Shown one piece after another: positions 8,775-17,795 of a stretch of 64,000 nucleotides of DNA (its first letter is position 1; each line of letters begins with the position of its first letter). The translations under genes were made by a program, and so were the position numbers. The notes beneath the pieces are model-generated. The model was not told the DNA's origin. It ran no database searches and saw nothing but the letters and a program-made list of their open reading frames with translations. The DNA comes from Bin87 sp034423575 (GTDB lineage Bacteria; Chloroflexota; Dehalococcoidia; Lucifugimonadales; UBA3495), in NCBI GenBank assembly GCA_034423575.1, contig DAOUIF010000030.1:1-64000 (forward strand), given 5' to 3'.

Positions 8775-9152
8775 CTACCGAGCCGGTTGGATCCAGATAT
8801 TCAGACCCACCGAGCCCGCGCTAAGTGAAATCGTAGCCAGTGCGATGCTGGTTGCAAACGCGTGACGCTTAAACCAAGTCCACCTTGGGTGCTTGAGAGC
8901 GTTGAGGTAGTCAAGTCCATCGACAGATAAACATTGCGGCGGCTTGAATCTGGAATCACGAGGTTGCTGTATGACCTTGCCACTCTCCACGAGCATGATC
9001 CCAGACGTTATGTACTCTTCAGCAGAGTAACCCGACCGCTCGAAACGGAGTTTGGCTTTGTCATTATTGTAAAGCGATAATTCGCCTGACCATATCCAAC
9101 CGCCGTTGTCGTCTATGTTTTCCAGCACGTGGCGCAAAAGCTTTTTGTTCAT
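8775..9152 (-). CDS. small DUF2513-like protein with C-terminal membrane anchor
   Basis: A 125-residue protein. Its N-terminal half (KKLLRHVLENID) and the later LSVDGLDYLNALKHPRWTWFK segment resemble DUF2513 phage/mobile-element proteins, in which a 'GHEFLD.I' stretch precedes a hydrophobic tail; here a single membrane span covers about residues 96-119. Start 9152 is preferred because GGAG lies five bases upstream; an adjacent ATG at 9155 is too close. Base composition is visibly less GC-rich than the neighbours, a hint of horizontal acquisition. Family assignment is by eye and only tentative. Confidence 0.6.
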   Translation of the reverse strand: MNKKLLRHVLENIDDNGGWIWSGELSLYNNDKAKLRFERSGYSAEEYITSGIMLVESGKVIQQPRDSRFKPPQCLSVDGLDYLNALKHPRWTWFKRHAFATSIALATISLSAGSVGLNIWIQPAR

Positions 9153-9591
9153 CATTTCTCCAGAAATCCCTAGTGCTACCTCTGTGTTCGCTGCCCACAG
9201 CCCCACTGGCAGGCTCCAACAATCCTAAAATCTATAGGTCTCCCTGAGACCATACGTCGCGTTGGGGTCGTCGCAGGGCCTTTACACCTAACCGTTCGGG
9301 CTACATCGTGACAAATTTGGAATTTCGCCGTGCTGGCGAAGGCCACGAACGCCTTGGCGGCGTCTCCATAAATCGTACCGCAAGCCGGGGAGCCAGTTCC
9401 GTGTAACAACTTTGTAACATTTCCGTCATTAGTACGTAACACCGGAAATCTAGACTCTATCTTTAGATTTTTGCGCCGACGTGTGCGTCCCACCATAGCC
9501 GTTGACGGTACGGCCATCCGCTTTCGGGCGGGCCGCAACGGAGTCCCAACCACAAGCATGCGCCGGTCGCCAATGATGGGGAGATAGGGAA
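9153..9591. other. long regulatory intergenic region upstream of amtB
   Basis: About 440 bases between a minus-strand gene and amtB. It holds the phased GTAAC repeats (listed separately) and possible -10 candidates downstream of them. Open frames here have no ribosome site. I see no RNA gene. Confidence 0.5.
9403..9440 (+). promoter_or_regulatory. GlnR-like box: four 11-bp-phased GTnAy sites
   Basis: GTAAC at 9403-9407, GTAAC at 9414-9418, GTCAT at 9425-9429 and GTAAC at 9436-9440 lie in perfect 11-base register (five-base site plus six-base spacer). This is the geometry of actinobacterial GlnR operators (gTnAc-n6-GaAAc repeated) and more generally of OmpR/PhoB-type direct repeats. A weak -10 (TAGACT, 9451-9456) lies just downstream, so a class II activator position is possible. 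The downstream genes are amtB, glnA and glnA2, the classic GlnR targets. No glnR gene is in the window. Confidence 0.65.
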
Positions 9592-10812
<1,221 letters not shown>

Positions 10813-10881
10813 GTTGATTTGTCGGCTTGCCTGAAGCCCCACCTCACAGCACAACAAACTGTGCCAAAGGAGGAACATAGC

Positions 10882-12306
10882 ATGACGCCGAGAGAAGTGA
10901 TCGAGTTTTGCAAGTCCAATAGCATCGGCATAATCGACCTGCGGTTCACCGACCTGCCGGGCACCCTGCAGCACGTCTCCATCCCGCTGAGCGAGCTCAC
11001 CGAGGACAACATGGCCGAGGGCTACGGCTTCGACGGCTCCAGCATCCGTGGGTTCAAGTCCATCGACGAAAGCGACATGCTGCTGATCCCCGACGCCAGC
11101 ACCGCGGTGGTTGACCCGTTCTTCAAAATCCCGACGCTGCACATGATCTGCGACATCCTGGACCCGGTTACCCGCGAGTCCTACACCCGCGACCCGCGTC
11201 ACGTGGCCCACAAGGCCGAGGCCTATCTGCAGGCCAGCGGCATTGCCGACACCAGCTACTGGGGCCCCGAGCCCGAGTTCTTCGTCTTCGACTCGGCTCG
11301 CTTTGACCAGACCATCAACGCTGGGTACTACTTCATCGACTCCGACGAAGGCTTCTGGAACACCGGCGCCGAGCAGACCATTAGCGGTGGCAACAACCTC
11401 GCGTACCGGCCGCGTAACAAGGAAGGCTACTTCCCGGCGCCTCCTTTCGACACCTTCCAGGACATCCGCTCCGAGATGGTGCAGAAGATCGAGCACTTTG
11501 GCATCATCGTCGAAAAGCACCACCACGAGGTGGCCACCGCCGGCCAGGCCGAGATCGACGTGCGCTACGATACTCTCGTGTCCATGGCCGATACCGTGGG
11601 CATCATGAAGTACGTGGTCAAGAACGTGGCCAAGGCCCACGGCAAGGTCGCGACCTTCATGCCCAAGCCGCTCTTCGGCGACAACGGCACCGGCATGCAC
11701 ACCCACCAGAGCCTGTGGAAGGACGGGACGAACCTGTTCTACGACGCCGACGGGTACGCCATGCTGTCGGCCACCTGCCGGCACTACATCGGCGGCCTGC
11801 TGCAGCACGCTCCCGCGCTGTTGGCCTTTGCGGCTCCCACCACCAACAGCTACAAGCGCCTGGTGCCCGGCTTCGAGGCTCCGGTGAACCTGGTCTACTC
11901 CGTGCGCAACCGCTCGGCCTGCATCCGCATCCCGACCTACTCGGCAAGCCCGTCGGCGCGCCGCCTGGAGTTCCGCGCGCCCGACCCGTCCTGCAACGCC
12001 TACCTGGCCTTCTCCGCCATGCTGATGGCCGGCATCGACGGCGTCATCAACGAGATCGAGCCGCCGGACCCAGTGGACCAGAACCTGTATGAGATGTCCG
12101 CCGCCGACCTGGCTATGATCCGGCAGGTTCCCGGCTCACTGGACGAAGCTCTGGGCGCACTCGAGCGCGACCACGAGTTCCTCATGCGGGGCAGCGTCTT
12201 CACCGACGACCTCATCGGGACCTGGCTGGACTACAAGAAAAACGACGTGGACGACCTGCGCCTGCGGCCGCATCCCATTGAATTCTTCAAGTACTTCGAC
12301 GCCTAG
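10882..12306 (+). CDS. glnA: glutamine synthetase, type I
   Basis: Dodecameric type I glutamine synthetase (474 residues) that makes glutamine from glutamate, ammonia and ATP. Recognisable landmarks: GYGFDGSSIRGF near the N-terminus, GPEPEFFVF, the ATP-site KPLFGDNGTGMHTHQS, RLVPGFEAPVNLVYS, the substrate-site RNRSACIRIP, and a tyrosine in QNLYEMSAADL at the place of the adenylylated Tyr397 of E. coli GlnA, suggesting a I-beta-type enzyme that could be adenylylated. ATG 10882 is chosen because AAAGGAGGAA precedes it. It lies 69 bases after amtB, consistent with co-transcription. Confidence 0.97.
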   Translation: MTPREVIEFCKSNSIGIIDLRFTDLPGTLQHVSIPLSELTEDNMAEGYGFDGSSIRGFKSIDESDMLLIPDASTAVVDPFFKIPTLHMICDILDPVTRESYTRDPRHVAHKAEAYLQASGIADTSYWGPEPEFFVFDSARFDQTINAGYYFIDSDEGFWNTGAEQTISGGNNLAYRPRNKEGYFPAPPFDTFQDIRSEMVQKIEHFGIIVEKHHHEVATAGQAEIDVRYDTLVSMADTVGIMKYVVKNVAKAHGKVATFMPKPLFGDNGTGMHTHQSLWKDGTNLFYDADGYAMLSATCRHYIGGLLQHAPALLAFAAPTTNSYKRLVPGFEAPVNLVYSVRNRSACIRIPTYSASPSARRLEFRAPDPSCNAYLAFSAMLMAGIDGVINEIEPPDPVDQNLYEMSAADLAMIRQVPGSLDEALGALERDHEFLMRGSVFTDDLIGTWLDYKKNDVDDLRLRPHPIEFFKYFDA

Positions 12307-12338
12307 TAGAGACCCTGTCGACTGCGCCAAGACGTGCC

Positions 12339-12360
12339 GGGGCGGGTTGAAACCCGCCCC
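12339..12360. terminator. hairpin GGGGCGGGTT/AACCCGCCCC
   Basis: A 10-bp perfect inverted repeat (12339-12348 and 12351-12360) between glnA and glnA2. No T-tract follows. The same GGGGCGGGT stem recurs at 63084-63106, so this may be a dispersed palindrome and could act as a partial terminator or an mRNA-stability element. Confidence 0.5.
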
Positions 12361-12424
12361 TACTGGAACAATCACCGGCAGCTAACCACCGCGCAACAAG
12401 GCCCCACGCATCAGGAGATCTCCA

Positions 12425-13765
12425 GTGCTGACCGACCACCACGCCGCCGAGCGCGAGTACGTGCTTCGCAGCGCCCGTGACTTCGACGTCAAGTTCATCC
12501 GCCTGTGGTTCACCGACATACTGGGCAACCTCAAGGGGTTCGCCATCACCGTGGATGACCTGGAAGATGCCCTGGAACTGGGCGTCGGGTTCGACGGCGC
12601 GGCCATCGAGGGCTACAGCACCGATGCGGAAAGCGATATGCGGGCCTTCCCTGACCCGACTACTTTCACGCTGCTGCCCTGGCGTCCCCGCCGTAACGCC
12701 GTGGCCCGCATCTTCTGCGATGTACGCACGCCCCGGGGTGAGCCTTTCATCGGAGATCCGCGCCACGTCCTGAAGCGTAATTTGGAACGTCTTGCCAGCT
12801 TGGGTTATATCTACTATGTAGGCCCCGAGCTGGAATATTTCTACCTGCGCGACGCCGAAACCCCCGAACCACTGGATACCTACGGATACTACGACCAACT
12901 CTCCAGCAACCCCGCCTCCGACCTGCGTCGGGACACCGTGCTCAACCTGGCTGAAATGGGCATCCCCGTGAAATACTCCCACCATGAGGGCGCGCCCAGC
13001 CAGCATGAGATCGACCTGCAGTACACCGACGCCCTGACCATGGCGGACAACGTCATGACCGCTCGGCTGGTGATCAAGGAGTTGGCCCAACAGCAGGGCG
13101 TTTACGCCTCCTTCATGCCCAAGCCGTTTTCCACGGCCAACGGCAGCGGGATGCACACCCACCAGTCGCTGTTCCGCGGCAACAACAACGCCTTTTACGA
13201 CCCGGACGACGACCTGCACCTGTCCGTCATCGGCAAGCGCTTCATCGCCGGCCTGCTGCGCCATGCCCCCGAGATCACCCTCGTGACCAACCAGTGGGTG
13301 AACTCCTACAAGCGCTTGGTGCCGGGCTACGAGGCTCCTGTGCACGTGTCCTGGACGATGTCCAACCGCCTGGACCTGATACGGGTGCCTTCGTACAAGG
13401 CCGGGTACGAGACCTCCCTGCGTGTGGAGTACCGGGCTCCTGACCCGGCCTGCAATCCGTACCTGGCGTTCAGCGCGCTGCTTGCCGCCGGCATGAAGGG
13501 TATCGAGGAAGAATACCCGCTGCCTTCGCCCATCACCAGCGACGTGACTTCGATGTCCGCCGACGAGCGAGCCGCTCGCGGCATCGGACGACTGCCCACC
13601 AGCATGGGCGAGGCGATCACGCTTGCGGAAGACAGCGAACTCCTCCGCCGGACCCTGGGAGATTTCGTATTCGAAACGCTCATCCGCAATAAGAAACAGG
13701 AATGGGAACAATATCGTTCCACGGTTACCGATTACGAGATTTCGCGCTACCTGCCGCTGCTGTAG
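12425..13765 (+). CDS. glnA2: glutamine synthetase-family enzyme, GlnA2-like
   Basis: A 446-residue glutamine synthetase homologue that matches in length and many segments the actinobacterial GlnA2 group (FSHHEGAP-like YSHHEGAPSQHEIDL, TNQWVNSYKRLV, FMPKPF, C-terminal YRSTVTDYEISRYL). Mycobacterial GlnA2 is a poor or specialised GS and Streptomyces GlnA2 is a gamma-glutamylpolyamine synthetase. Here the usual DGSS ammonium-site motif reads DGAA (FDGAAIEGY), losing both serines, which also argues for a substrate other than ammonia. GTG 12425 follows AGGAG at 12413-12417. No adenylylation tyrosine motif is seen. Annotators may call it type I-alpha GS. Confidence 0.88.
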   Translation: MLTDHHAAEREYVLRSARDFDVKFIRLWFTDILGNLKGFAITVDDLEDALELGVGFDGAAIEGYSTDAESDMRAFPDPTTFTLLPWRPRRNAVARIFCDVRTPRGEPFIGDPRHVLKRNLERLASLGYIYYVGPELEYFYLRDAETPEPLDTYGYYDQLSSNPASDLRRDTVLNLAEMGIPVKYSHHEGAPSQHEIDLQYTDALTMADNVMTARLVIKELAQQQGVYASFMPKPFSTANGSGMHTHQSLFRGNNNAFYDPDDDLHLSVIGKRFIAGLLRHAPEITLVTNQWVNSYKRLVPGYEAPVHVSWTMSNRLDLIRVPSYKAGYETSLRVEYRAPDPACNPYLAFSALLAAGMKGIEEEYPLPSPITSDVTSMSADERAARGIGRLPTSMGEAITLAEDSELLRRTLGDFVFETLIRNKKQEWEQYRSTVTDYEISRYLPLL

Positions 13766-13770
13766 GCTGC

Positions 13771-13798
13771 GAGATTGCCACGCTGCGCCCGCAATGAC
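13771..13798. repeat. solo end of the dispersed CATTGCGAG element
   Basis: This 28-base stretch (GAGATTGCCACG...CGCAATGAC) matches the reverse complement of the left arm of the full elements at 34801 and 52305. It lies six bases after the glnA2 stop and just before the queuosine-transporter start, with no second arm, so it is a truncated copy. Confidence 0.65.
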
Positions 13799-13815
13799 GG
13801 GTGATTGAGACGATA

Positions 13816-14568
13816 ATGCAATTTTCCGGGAAGCTGGTAATCATCGCCGCGCTGGCGGTGACGGTGCTGTTGGTCAGCAACATCATCGCCATCAAGCCGG
13901 TGTCGTTGTTCATCCTGCCGTTCAACTTCATTGGAAGCAACCTGTTCGTGGTTTCCGCCGCCATCGTCTGCTTCCCTATCGGTTACATCATCAGCGATAT
14001 TCTGACCGAGGTGTACGGGTTCCGTGTCGCTCGCGGCGTAATCTGGTTGGGTTTCGTATGCAACCTGCTGATGGTGTTCCTGTTCTGGGTCGGCGATATG
14101 ATCCCGGGCGCGGTTTTCTGGGAAAACCAGGCGGAATATGAGACCATTCTGGGGGCAACCGGGTGGATCATGCTCGGTTCCTTCGTCGCCTACATCGTCG
14201 GCGAGTTTTCCAACGCCGTCATAATGGTACTGCTCAAGAACCGCACACAAGGACGCTTCCTGTGGCTGCGCACCATCTCCTCCACCGTAGTGGGCCAGGG
14301 CATCGACTCCATCCTGTTCTTCACCATCGCATTCGGAGTTTCGGGTCTATGGGTTGGGCCCGACGGCTCGTGGCTGCCGGTGTTCAACGCCGCCGTATGC
14401 GCGTGGATCGCCAAGTCAGTGTACGAGATCATCGCCACGCCGATTACCTACGCCGTCGTCGGCTGGCTCAAGCGCACCGAGCAGATGGACGTCTACGACG
14501 CTCCGCGCTCCCTTAACCCCTTCGGCGTGTTCGGCAGCGGCGACAGAAACGCCGCCGTCCGAGCCTAA
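13816..14568 (+). CDS. yhhQ: queuosine precursor transporter (YhhQ/VUT family)
   Basis: Integral-membrane protein of 250 residues with about six to seven hydrophobic helices, belonging to the VUT_1 family of queuosine-precursor (preQ0/preQ1) importers. The signature LVSNIIAIKPV near the N-terminus, FPIGYIISDILTEVYGFRVAR in the second/third helix region, and SSTVVGQGIDSILFFTIAFG are characteristic. ATG 13816 is used; an in-frame GTG at 13801 would start three bases after the solo repeat end. No strong ribosome site is seen. No queuosine biosynthesis genes adjoin it, so salvage is implied. Confidence 0.93.
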   Translation: MQFSGKLVIIAALAVTVLLVSNIIAIKPVSLFILPFNFIGSNLFVVSAAIVCFPIGYIISDILTEVYGFRVARGVIWLGFVCNLLMVFLFWVGDMIPGAVFWENQAEYETILGATGWIMLGSFVAYIVGEFSNAVIMVLLKNRTQGRFLWLRTISSTVVGQGIDSILFFTIAFGVSGLWVGPDGSWLPVFNAAVCAWIAKSVYEIIATPITYAVVGWLKRTEQMDVYDAPRSLNPFGVFGSGDRNAAVRA

Positions 14569-14589
14569 TCACGGTGGCGAGTTCCTCCC

Positions 14590-14790
14590 ATGGAACAAAA
14601 AGAGCCTGAACACGGCCATTCCCACAACCATCCGCATGGCAGACCCGACACCCTGACCTCCGGCTTTGCCAACTTGAAGGGCACCGGATTGCCGTGGCGC
14701 GAGGTGCTCAGGATTGCCGCCTCGAACTTCCGGTTGAAGGTGAAGTTGCGCCGCGGGTGCTGCGGCAATCCCGGCCAACCCGGCTGTTGA
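14590..14790 (+). CDS. small His/Cys-rich protein with CCGNPGQPGC tail
   Basis: A 66-residue protein. The N-terminus is histidine-rich (EHGHSHNHPHGR) and the C-terminus ends LKVKLRRGCCGNPGQPGC, a Cys/Gly/Pro tail. The central segment GLPWREVLRIAASNFRLK is basic and amphipathic. The layout suggests metal binding at both ends. It follows the transporter gene by 21 bases in the same orientation. No strong ribosome binding site is visible, and I cannot name a family with certainty; I recall similar short CCGxxGxPGC-ended proteins in related genomes, but that is recollection. Confidence 0.55.
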   Translation: MEQKEPEHGHSHNHPHGRPDTLTSGFANLKGTGLPWREVLRIAASNFRLKVKLRRGCCGNPGQPGC

Positions 14791-14902
14791 CGGCGCTGAC
14801 CGGCGCCGGCGTGCCCGGCGGACGCAGTGGTGTAATGGGGCCGCCGGCTTTGCGCTACAATGGAGCCGAGCGCGGTCAGCGCCGTGAAATGGGAGAACAG
14901 CA

Positions 14903-15592
14903 ATGACTACGCCCCAGGCCAAAATCCCGGCCGCCCGGCATTGGGAACCTTATCCCGAACTGCCCCGCGAGCCCAAGGATATGCAGCAAATACGCCCCAT
15001 ATACTACTTGCAAGAGACGTTAGTCAGCATACTGACGCCGGGCTACTCTTTACGGGACCATCCGACCACTCTCATCAGCGGTGAAATCCCGATTTACTAC
15101 GACCCGGCGGCCCCGGCTACCAGTGGCCCGCCGCCGCACGTCATCCCCGACTTCCTGATAGCTTTCGACGTGGATACGGACGCCATCTGGAGGCGGGTGG
15201 GCTATGACCCGTTGCAGAATAGCAAACCGCCCGATTTGGTCATGGAGGTCGCCTCTCGCCGCACCCATCGCAATGACACGCTGCGCAAGCGAGACATTTA
15301 CCAGCGAATCGGCGTGCCGGAGTACTGGCGTTTTGACCCGGAGGGCGGACGCTATTATGGACAGGTCATCATCGGGGAGCGCCTGGTCAACGGGCAGTAC
15401 GAGCGGTTCCCGCTAGGCCGATACGACGATGGAGCGGAGGGCTCCACCAGCGCAATCCTGAACCTTAATTTCCGATGTCTGGATCGGCGCTTCAGTATTC
15501 ACGACCCGGAAACCGGGGAAAAATATGAGCACCCACAGGAAATGAATGCCCGCCTGCTGGAAGAGAATCGCCGGCTGCGCGGAGAGGGCTGA
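14903..15592 (+). CDS. Uma2 family (DUF820) restriction-endonuclease-fold protein
   Basis: A 229-residue PD-(D/E)xK-fold protein of the Uma2 family, expanded in Cyanobacteria and Chloroflexota. The core reads VIPDFLIAFDVD, then PDLVMEVASRRTHRND, then RKRDIYQRIGVPEYWRFDP, giving the usual Asp, Glu-x-Ser/Ala and Tyr/Trp positions. A short charged helix (EMNARLLEENRRLRGE) ends the protein. GGGAG precedes ATG 14903. The biological role of Uma2 proteins is unsettled; nuclease activity is inferred from fold only. Confidence 0.9.
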   Translation: MTTPQAKIPAARHWEPYPELPREPKDMQQIRPIYYLQETLVSILTPGYSLRDHPTTLISGEIPIYYDPAAPATSGPPPHVIPDFLIAFDVDTDAIWRRVGYDPLQNSKPPDLVMEVASRRTHRNDTLRKRDIYQRIGVPEYWRFDPEGGRYYGQVIIGERLVNGQYERFPLGRYDDGAEGSTSAILNLNFRCLDRRFSIHDPETGEKYEHPQEMNARLLEENRRLRGEG

Positions 15593-15613
15593 ACCGTATC
15601 AGGAGCGATATTT

Positions 15614-16321
15614 ATGCACGCCGAACAGCGCAGGGTAGCCAACGACGGCCTCCACTATCTCGTCATATTTCCTGACGATTACGACGCCGATGCCAACTAT
15701 CCGCTGGTGGTCATGCTCCACGGATTCGGCGCCAACATGCAGGACCTTGCCGGCCTGGCCCCGTCCATCAACCGCAAGGGCTACGTGTATGTGTGTCCCA
15801 ACGCGCCCGTCCCCTTCGAACTGGCCCCCGGCATGATCGGCTACGGCTGGCATCCGCCCCGCGGCCAGGCGACTGACGAGCATTTCGCCCAGGCAGAGTC
15901 GCTTCTCGATGCATTCTTCACCGAGGTACTCAGCGAGTTCCGGGCCGAAGAAGACCGCGCGGTGCTGCTGGGGTTCTCCCAGGGAGGCGGCATGACCTAC
16001 CGGATGGGCCTGGAGCGGGCGGACAAGTTCGTGGCGCTGATCGCGCTGAGCGCCTCGCTGCCGGACCCCGAGATCCTGCGCCCGCGCCTGCCCGACCACC
16101 GCAAGCAGCCGGTTTTCGTCGCCCACGGCCTTTACGACCAGATGGTGTCGATGGACAGCGCGCGCCGCACCCGGGGGTTCCTCGACGCGGAGAACTACAA
16201 CCTGTCCTACAACGAGTACAACATGGGCCACGAGATACCGGTGGAAGTCCTGCGCGACATGGTCCCGTGGATGGAGGCCTTCCTGCCCCCGCTGGTGGAG
16301 GAAACTGACCGCATCTTCTAG
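15614..16321 (+). CDS. phospholipase/carboxylesterase family alpha/beta hydrolase
   Basis: Serine hydrolase of 235 residues, in the Abhydrolase_2 (acyl-protein thioesterase/carboxylesterase) family. Catalytic triad by eye: Ser122 in GFSQGG, Asp175 in HGLYDQMV and His206 in YNMGHEIP; the oxyanion region is MLHGFGAN (about 34-41). No signal peptide, so cytoplasmic. AGGAG is well placed before ATG 15614. It begins 21 bases after the Uma2 gene and is followed by the GxxExxY unit. Substrate is probably a short-chain ester; not determinable here. Confidence 0.92.
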   Translation: MHAEQRRVANDGLHYLVIFPDDYDADANYPLVVMLHGFGANMQDLAGLAPSINRKGYVYVCPNAPVPFELAPGMIGYGWHPPRGQATDEHFAQAESLLDAFFTEVLSEFRAEEDRAVLLGFSQGGGMTYRMGLERADKFVALIALSASLPDPEILRPRLPDHRKQPVFVAHGLYDQMVSMDSARRTRGFLDAENYNLSYNEYNMGHEIPVEVLRDMVPWMEAFLPPLVEETDRIF

Positions 16322-16335
16322 ACCGCGGGAAGCTA

Positions 16336-16355
16336 TTACAGGGATATACAGGATG
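16336..16355 (+). repeat. left inverted repeat of the GxxExxY unit
   Basis: A 20-base end that matches the reverse complement of 16786-16805 at 19 of 20 positions. It lies 14 bases before the GxxExxY start codon. See the right end and the finding. Confidence 0.7.
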
Positions 16356-16368
16356 CACCGGATTGACG

Positions 16369-16743
16369 ATGCTGTACGCAGAGTTGACCGAAAAGATAAT
16401 CGGGTGTGCTTTTGACGTTCAGAATGAGCTGGGCAGCGGGTTTTTAGAATCCGTGTATGAGAAGGCAATGGTGGTCGCCCTTTCCGATGCCAACGTTCCG
16501 GTCCGCTCGCAAGTCCCAATCAAAGTAAACTTCCGGGATCAGGTGGTTGGCGAATTTTACGCGGACTTGTTGGTCAGAGAAAACGTGATTGTCGAACTCA
16601 AAGCGGTGTCGGAACTTGTCCCACAACATCAGGCTCAGCTGATTAATTATCTGAACGCCACCGGTATCCCTGTAGGACTACTGATCAACTTCGGCAATCC
16701 AAAGCTCCAATATCGCCGTTTGACTGCCCGGAAGAACCGCTAG
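16369..16743 (+). CDS. GxxExxY protein (PDDEXK_3 family)
   Basis: A 124-residue protein with the name-giving G24-x2-E27-x2-Y30 (GFLESVY) motif, followed by GEFYADLLVRENVIVELKAV, which supplies the D...E-x-K of the PD-(D/E)xK nuclease-like fold. Family PF13366; function unproven. ATG 16369 is chosen; an in-frame TTG at 16363 is possible. The gene has a lower GC content than its neighbours and sits exactly between two 20-base inverted repeats, implying acquisition as a discrete unit between the esterase and the isocitrate-lyase-family gene. Confidence 0.92.
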   Translation: MLYAELTEKIIGCAFDVQNELGSGFLESVYEKAMVVALSDANVPVRSQVPIKVNFRDQVVGEFYADLLVRENVIVELKAVSELVPQHQAQLINYLNATGIPVGLLINFGNPKLQYRRLTARKNR

Positions 16744-16785
16744 CGCGGCGGTAGCTGAGGCTTCGCTTGTAAACTGCATCCTGTT

Positions 16786-16805
16786 CATCCTGTCTATCCC
16801 TGTAA
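16786..16805 (-). repeat. right inverted repeat of the GxxExxY unit
   Basis: Inverted 20-base partner of 16336-16355, with one mismatch. It ends ten bases before the ribosome site (GGGAGGT, 16816-16822) of the next gene, so the unit is inserted immediately upstream of that gene's translation signals. Confidence 0.7.
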
Positions 16806-16830
16806 AATGAAATCGGGAGGTACTGCAACT

Positions 16831-17757
16831 ATGAAAGCCACTGCCAAGCTGCGCCAGATGCTCGCGTCCGACCGGATGGTCGTCGCCCCCTTCGTGCTCA
16901 ACGCCCTTCACGCCCGCATCGCCGAGGACGTGGGACACCAGGCCGTTTACATGACCGGCGCCGGCACCGCCGCCGAACGGGGCTTCCCGGACGTGGGCCT
17001 GCTCACCATGACCGAGATGGTCGCCAACGCCAAATATATCGCCGATGCCATTGACATACCGGTGATCTGCGACGCCGACACGGGCTACGGCAACCCCCTC
17101 AACGTGCGCCGGACTGTCCGCGAGTATGAGGCCGCCGGCGTGGCCGCCATCCACCTTGAGGACCAGGTGTTCCCCAAAAAGTGCGGCTTCTTCGCCGGCA
17201 AGCAGGTGGTCCCCGTGGAGGAACACGTCCAGAAGATCCACGCCGCCCTGGACGCCCGCACCGACCCTGACTTCGTCATCATCGCCCGCTGCGACGCCTA
17301 CGCTGTCACCGGCTGGGAGGACACCGTCAGCCGCTGCCGCGCCTATGTCCAGGCCGGAGCCGACCTAGTATTCGTCGACGGCATCAAGTCCCAGGACGAC
17401 ATCCAGCGCTACGCCGCTGACCTGGCCGACGTGCCCCGCATGTACAACGGCGACCTGGCCACAACGCAGACCATGGACGAACTGGGCTACAAGATCATGA
17501 TCTGCGGAAGCACCATCTGGCTCATATACAAGCAGGTGCGCGCCGCCTACGAAGAGCTCATGGCCGACGGCATGGTCAACCCGGACCGCTACGGCACCCG
17601 CTGGGACGTCGCCTCCGTTCTTGGCCTGGACGCCATCTACGAGCTGGAAAAGAAGTACGGAGTGCAGGACGTGGGCATCGACGTGGCGGGTCTGGCCGCC
17701 GCGCAGGCCGCCCAGACGGCTACCGACGCTGCCGTGCTCACCCCGGCGGACGATTAA
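16831..17757 (+). CDS. isocitrate lyase/PEP mutase family enzyme
   Basis: A 308-residue TIM-barrel enzyme of the ICL/PEPM superfamily, closest in layout to methylisocitrate lyase, oxaloacetate decarboxylase and carboxyphosphonoenolpyruvate mutase. Metal/phosphonate-site DADTGYGNP (about 81-89), HLEDQVFPKKCGFF (about 109-122; KKCG being the catalytic loop) and IIARCDAY are visible. The residue after KKCG is Phe instead of His, so true isocitrate or methylisocitrate lyase activity is uncertain. ATG 16831 follows GGGAGGT; an upstream ATG at 16807 is rejected. A PrpD homologue is 40 kb away, not adjacent. Confidence 0.9.
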   Translation: MKATAKLRQMLASDRMVVAPFVLNALHARIAEDVGHQAVYMTGAGTAAERGFPDVGLLTMTEMVANAKYIADAIDIPVICDADTGYGNPLNVRRTVREYEAAGVAAIHLEDQVFPKKCGFFAGKQVVPVEEHVQKIHAALDARTDPDFVIIARCDAYAVTGWEDTVSRCRAYVQAGADLVFVDGIKSQDDIQRYAADLADVPRMYNGDLATTQTMDELGYKIMICGSTIWLIYKQVRAAYEELMADGMVNPDRYGTRWDVASVLGLDAIYELEKKYGVQDVGIDVAGLAAAQAAQTATDAAVLTPADD

Positions 17758-17795
17758 CCCACCGGGCGACCCAAAGCCTCAATGGGAGGCCGGCG

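Noticed and set aside
16807..16830. Upstream ATG for the isocitrate-lyase-family gene
   Set aside because: It lies next to the inverted repeat and has no ribosome site; GGGAGGT is placed for ATG 16831.
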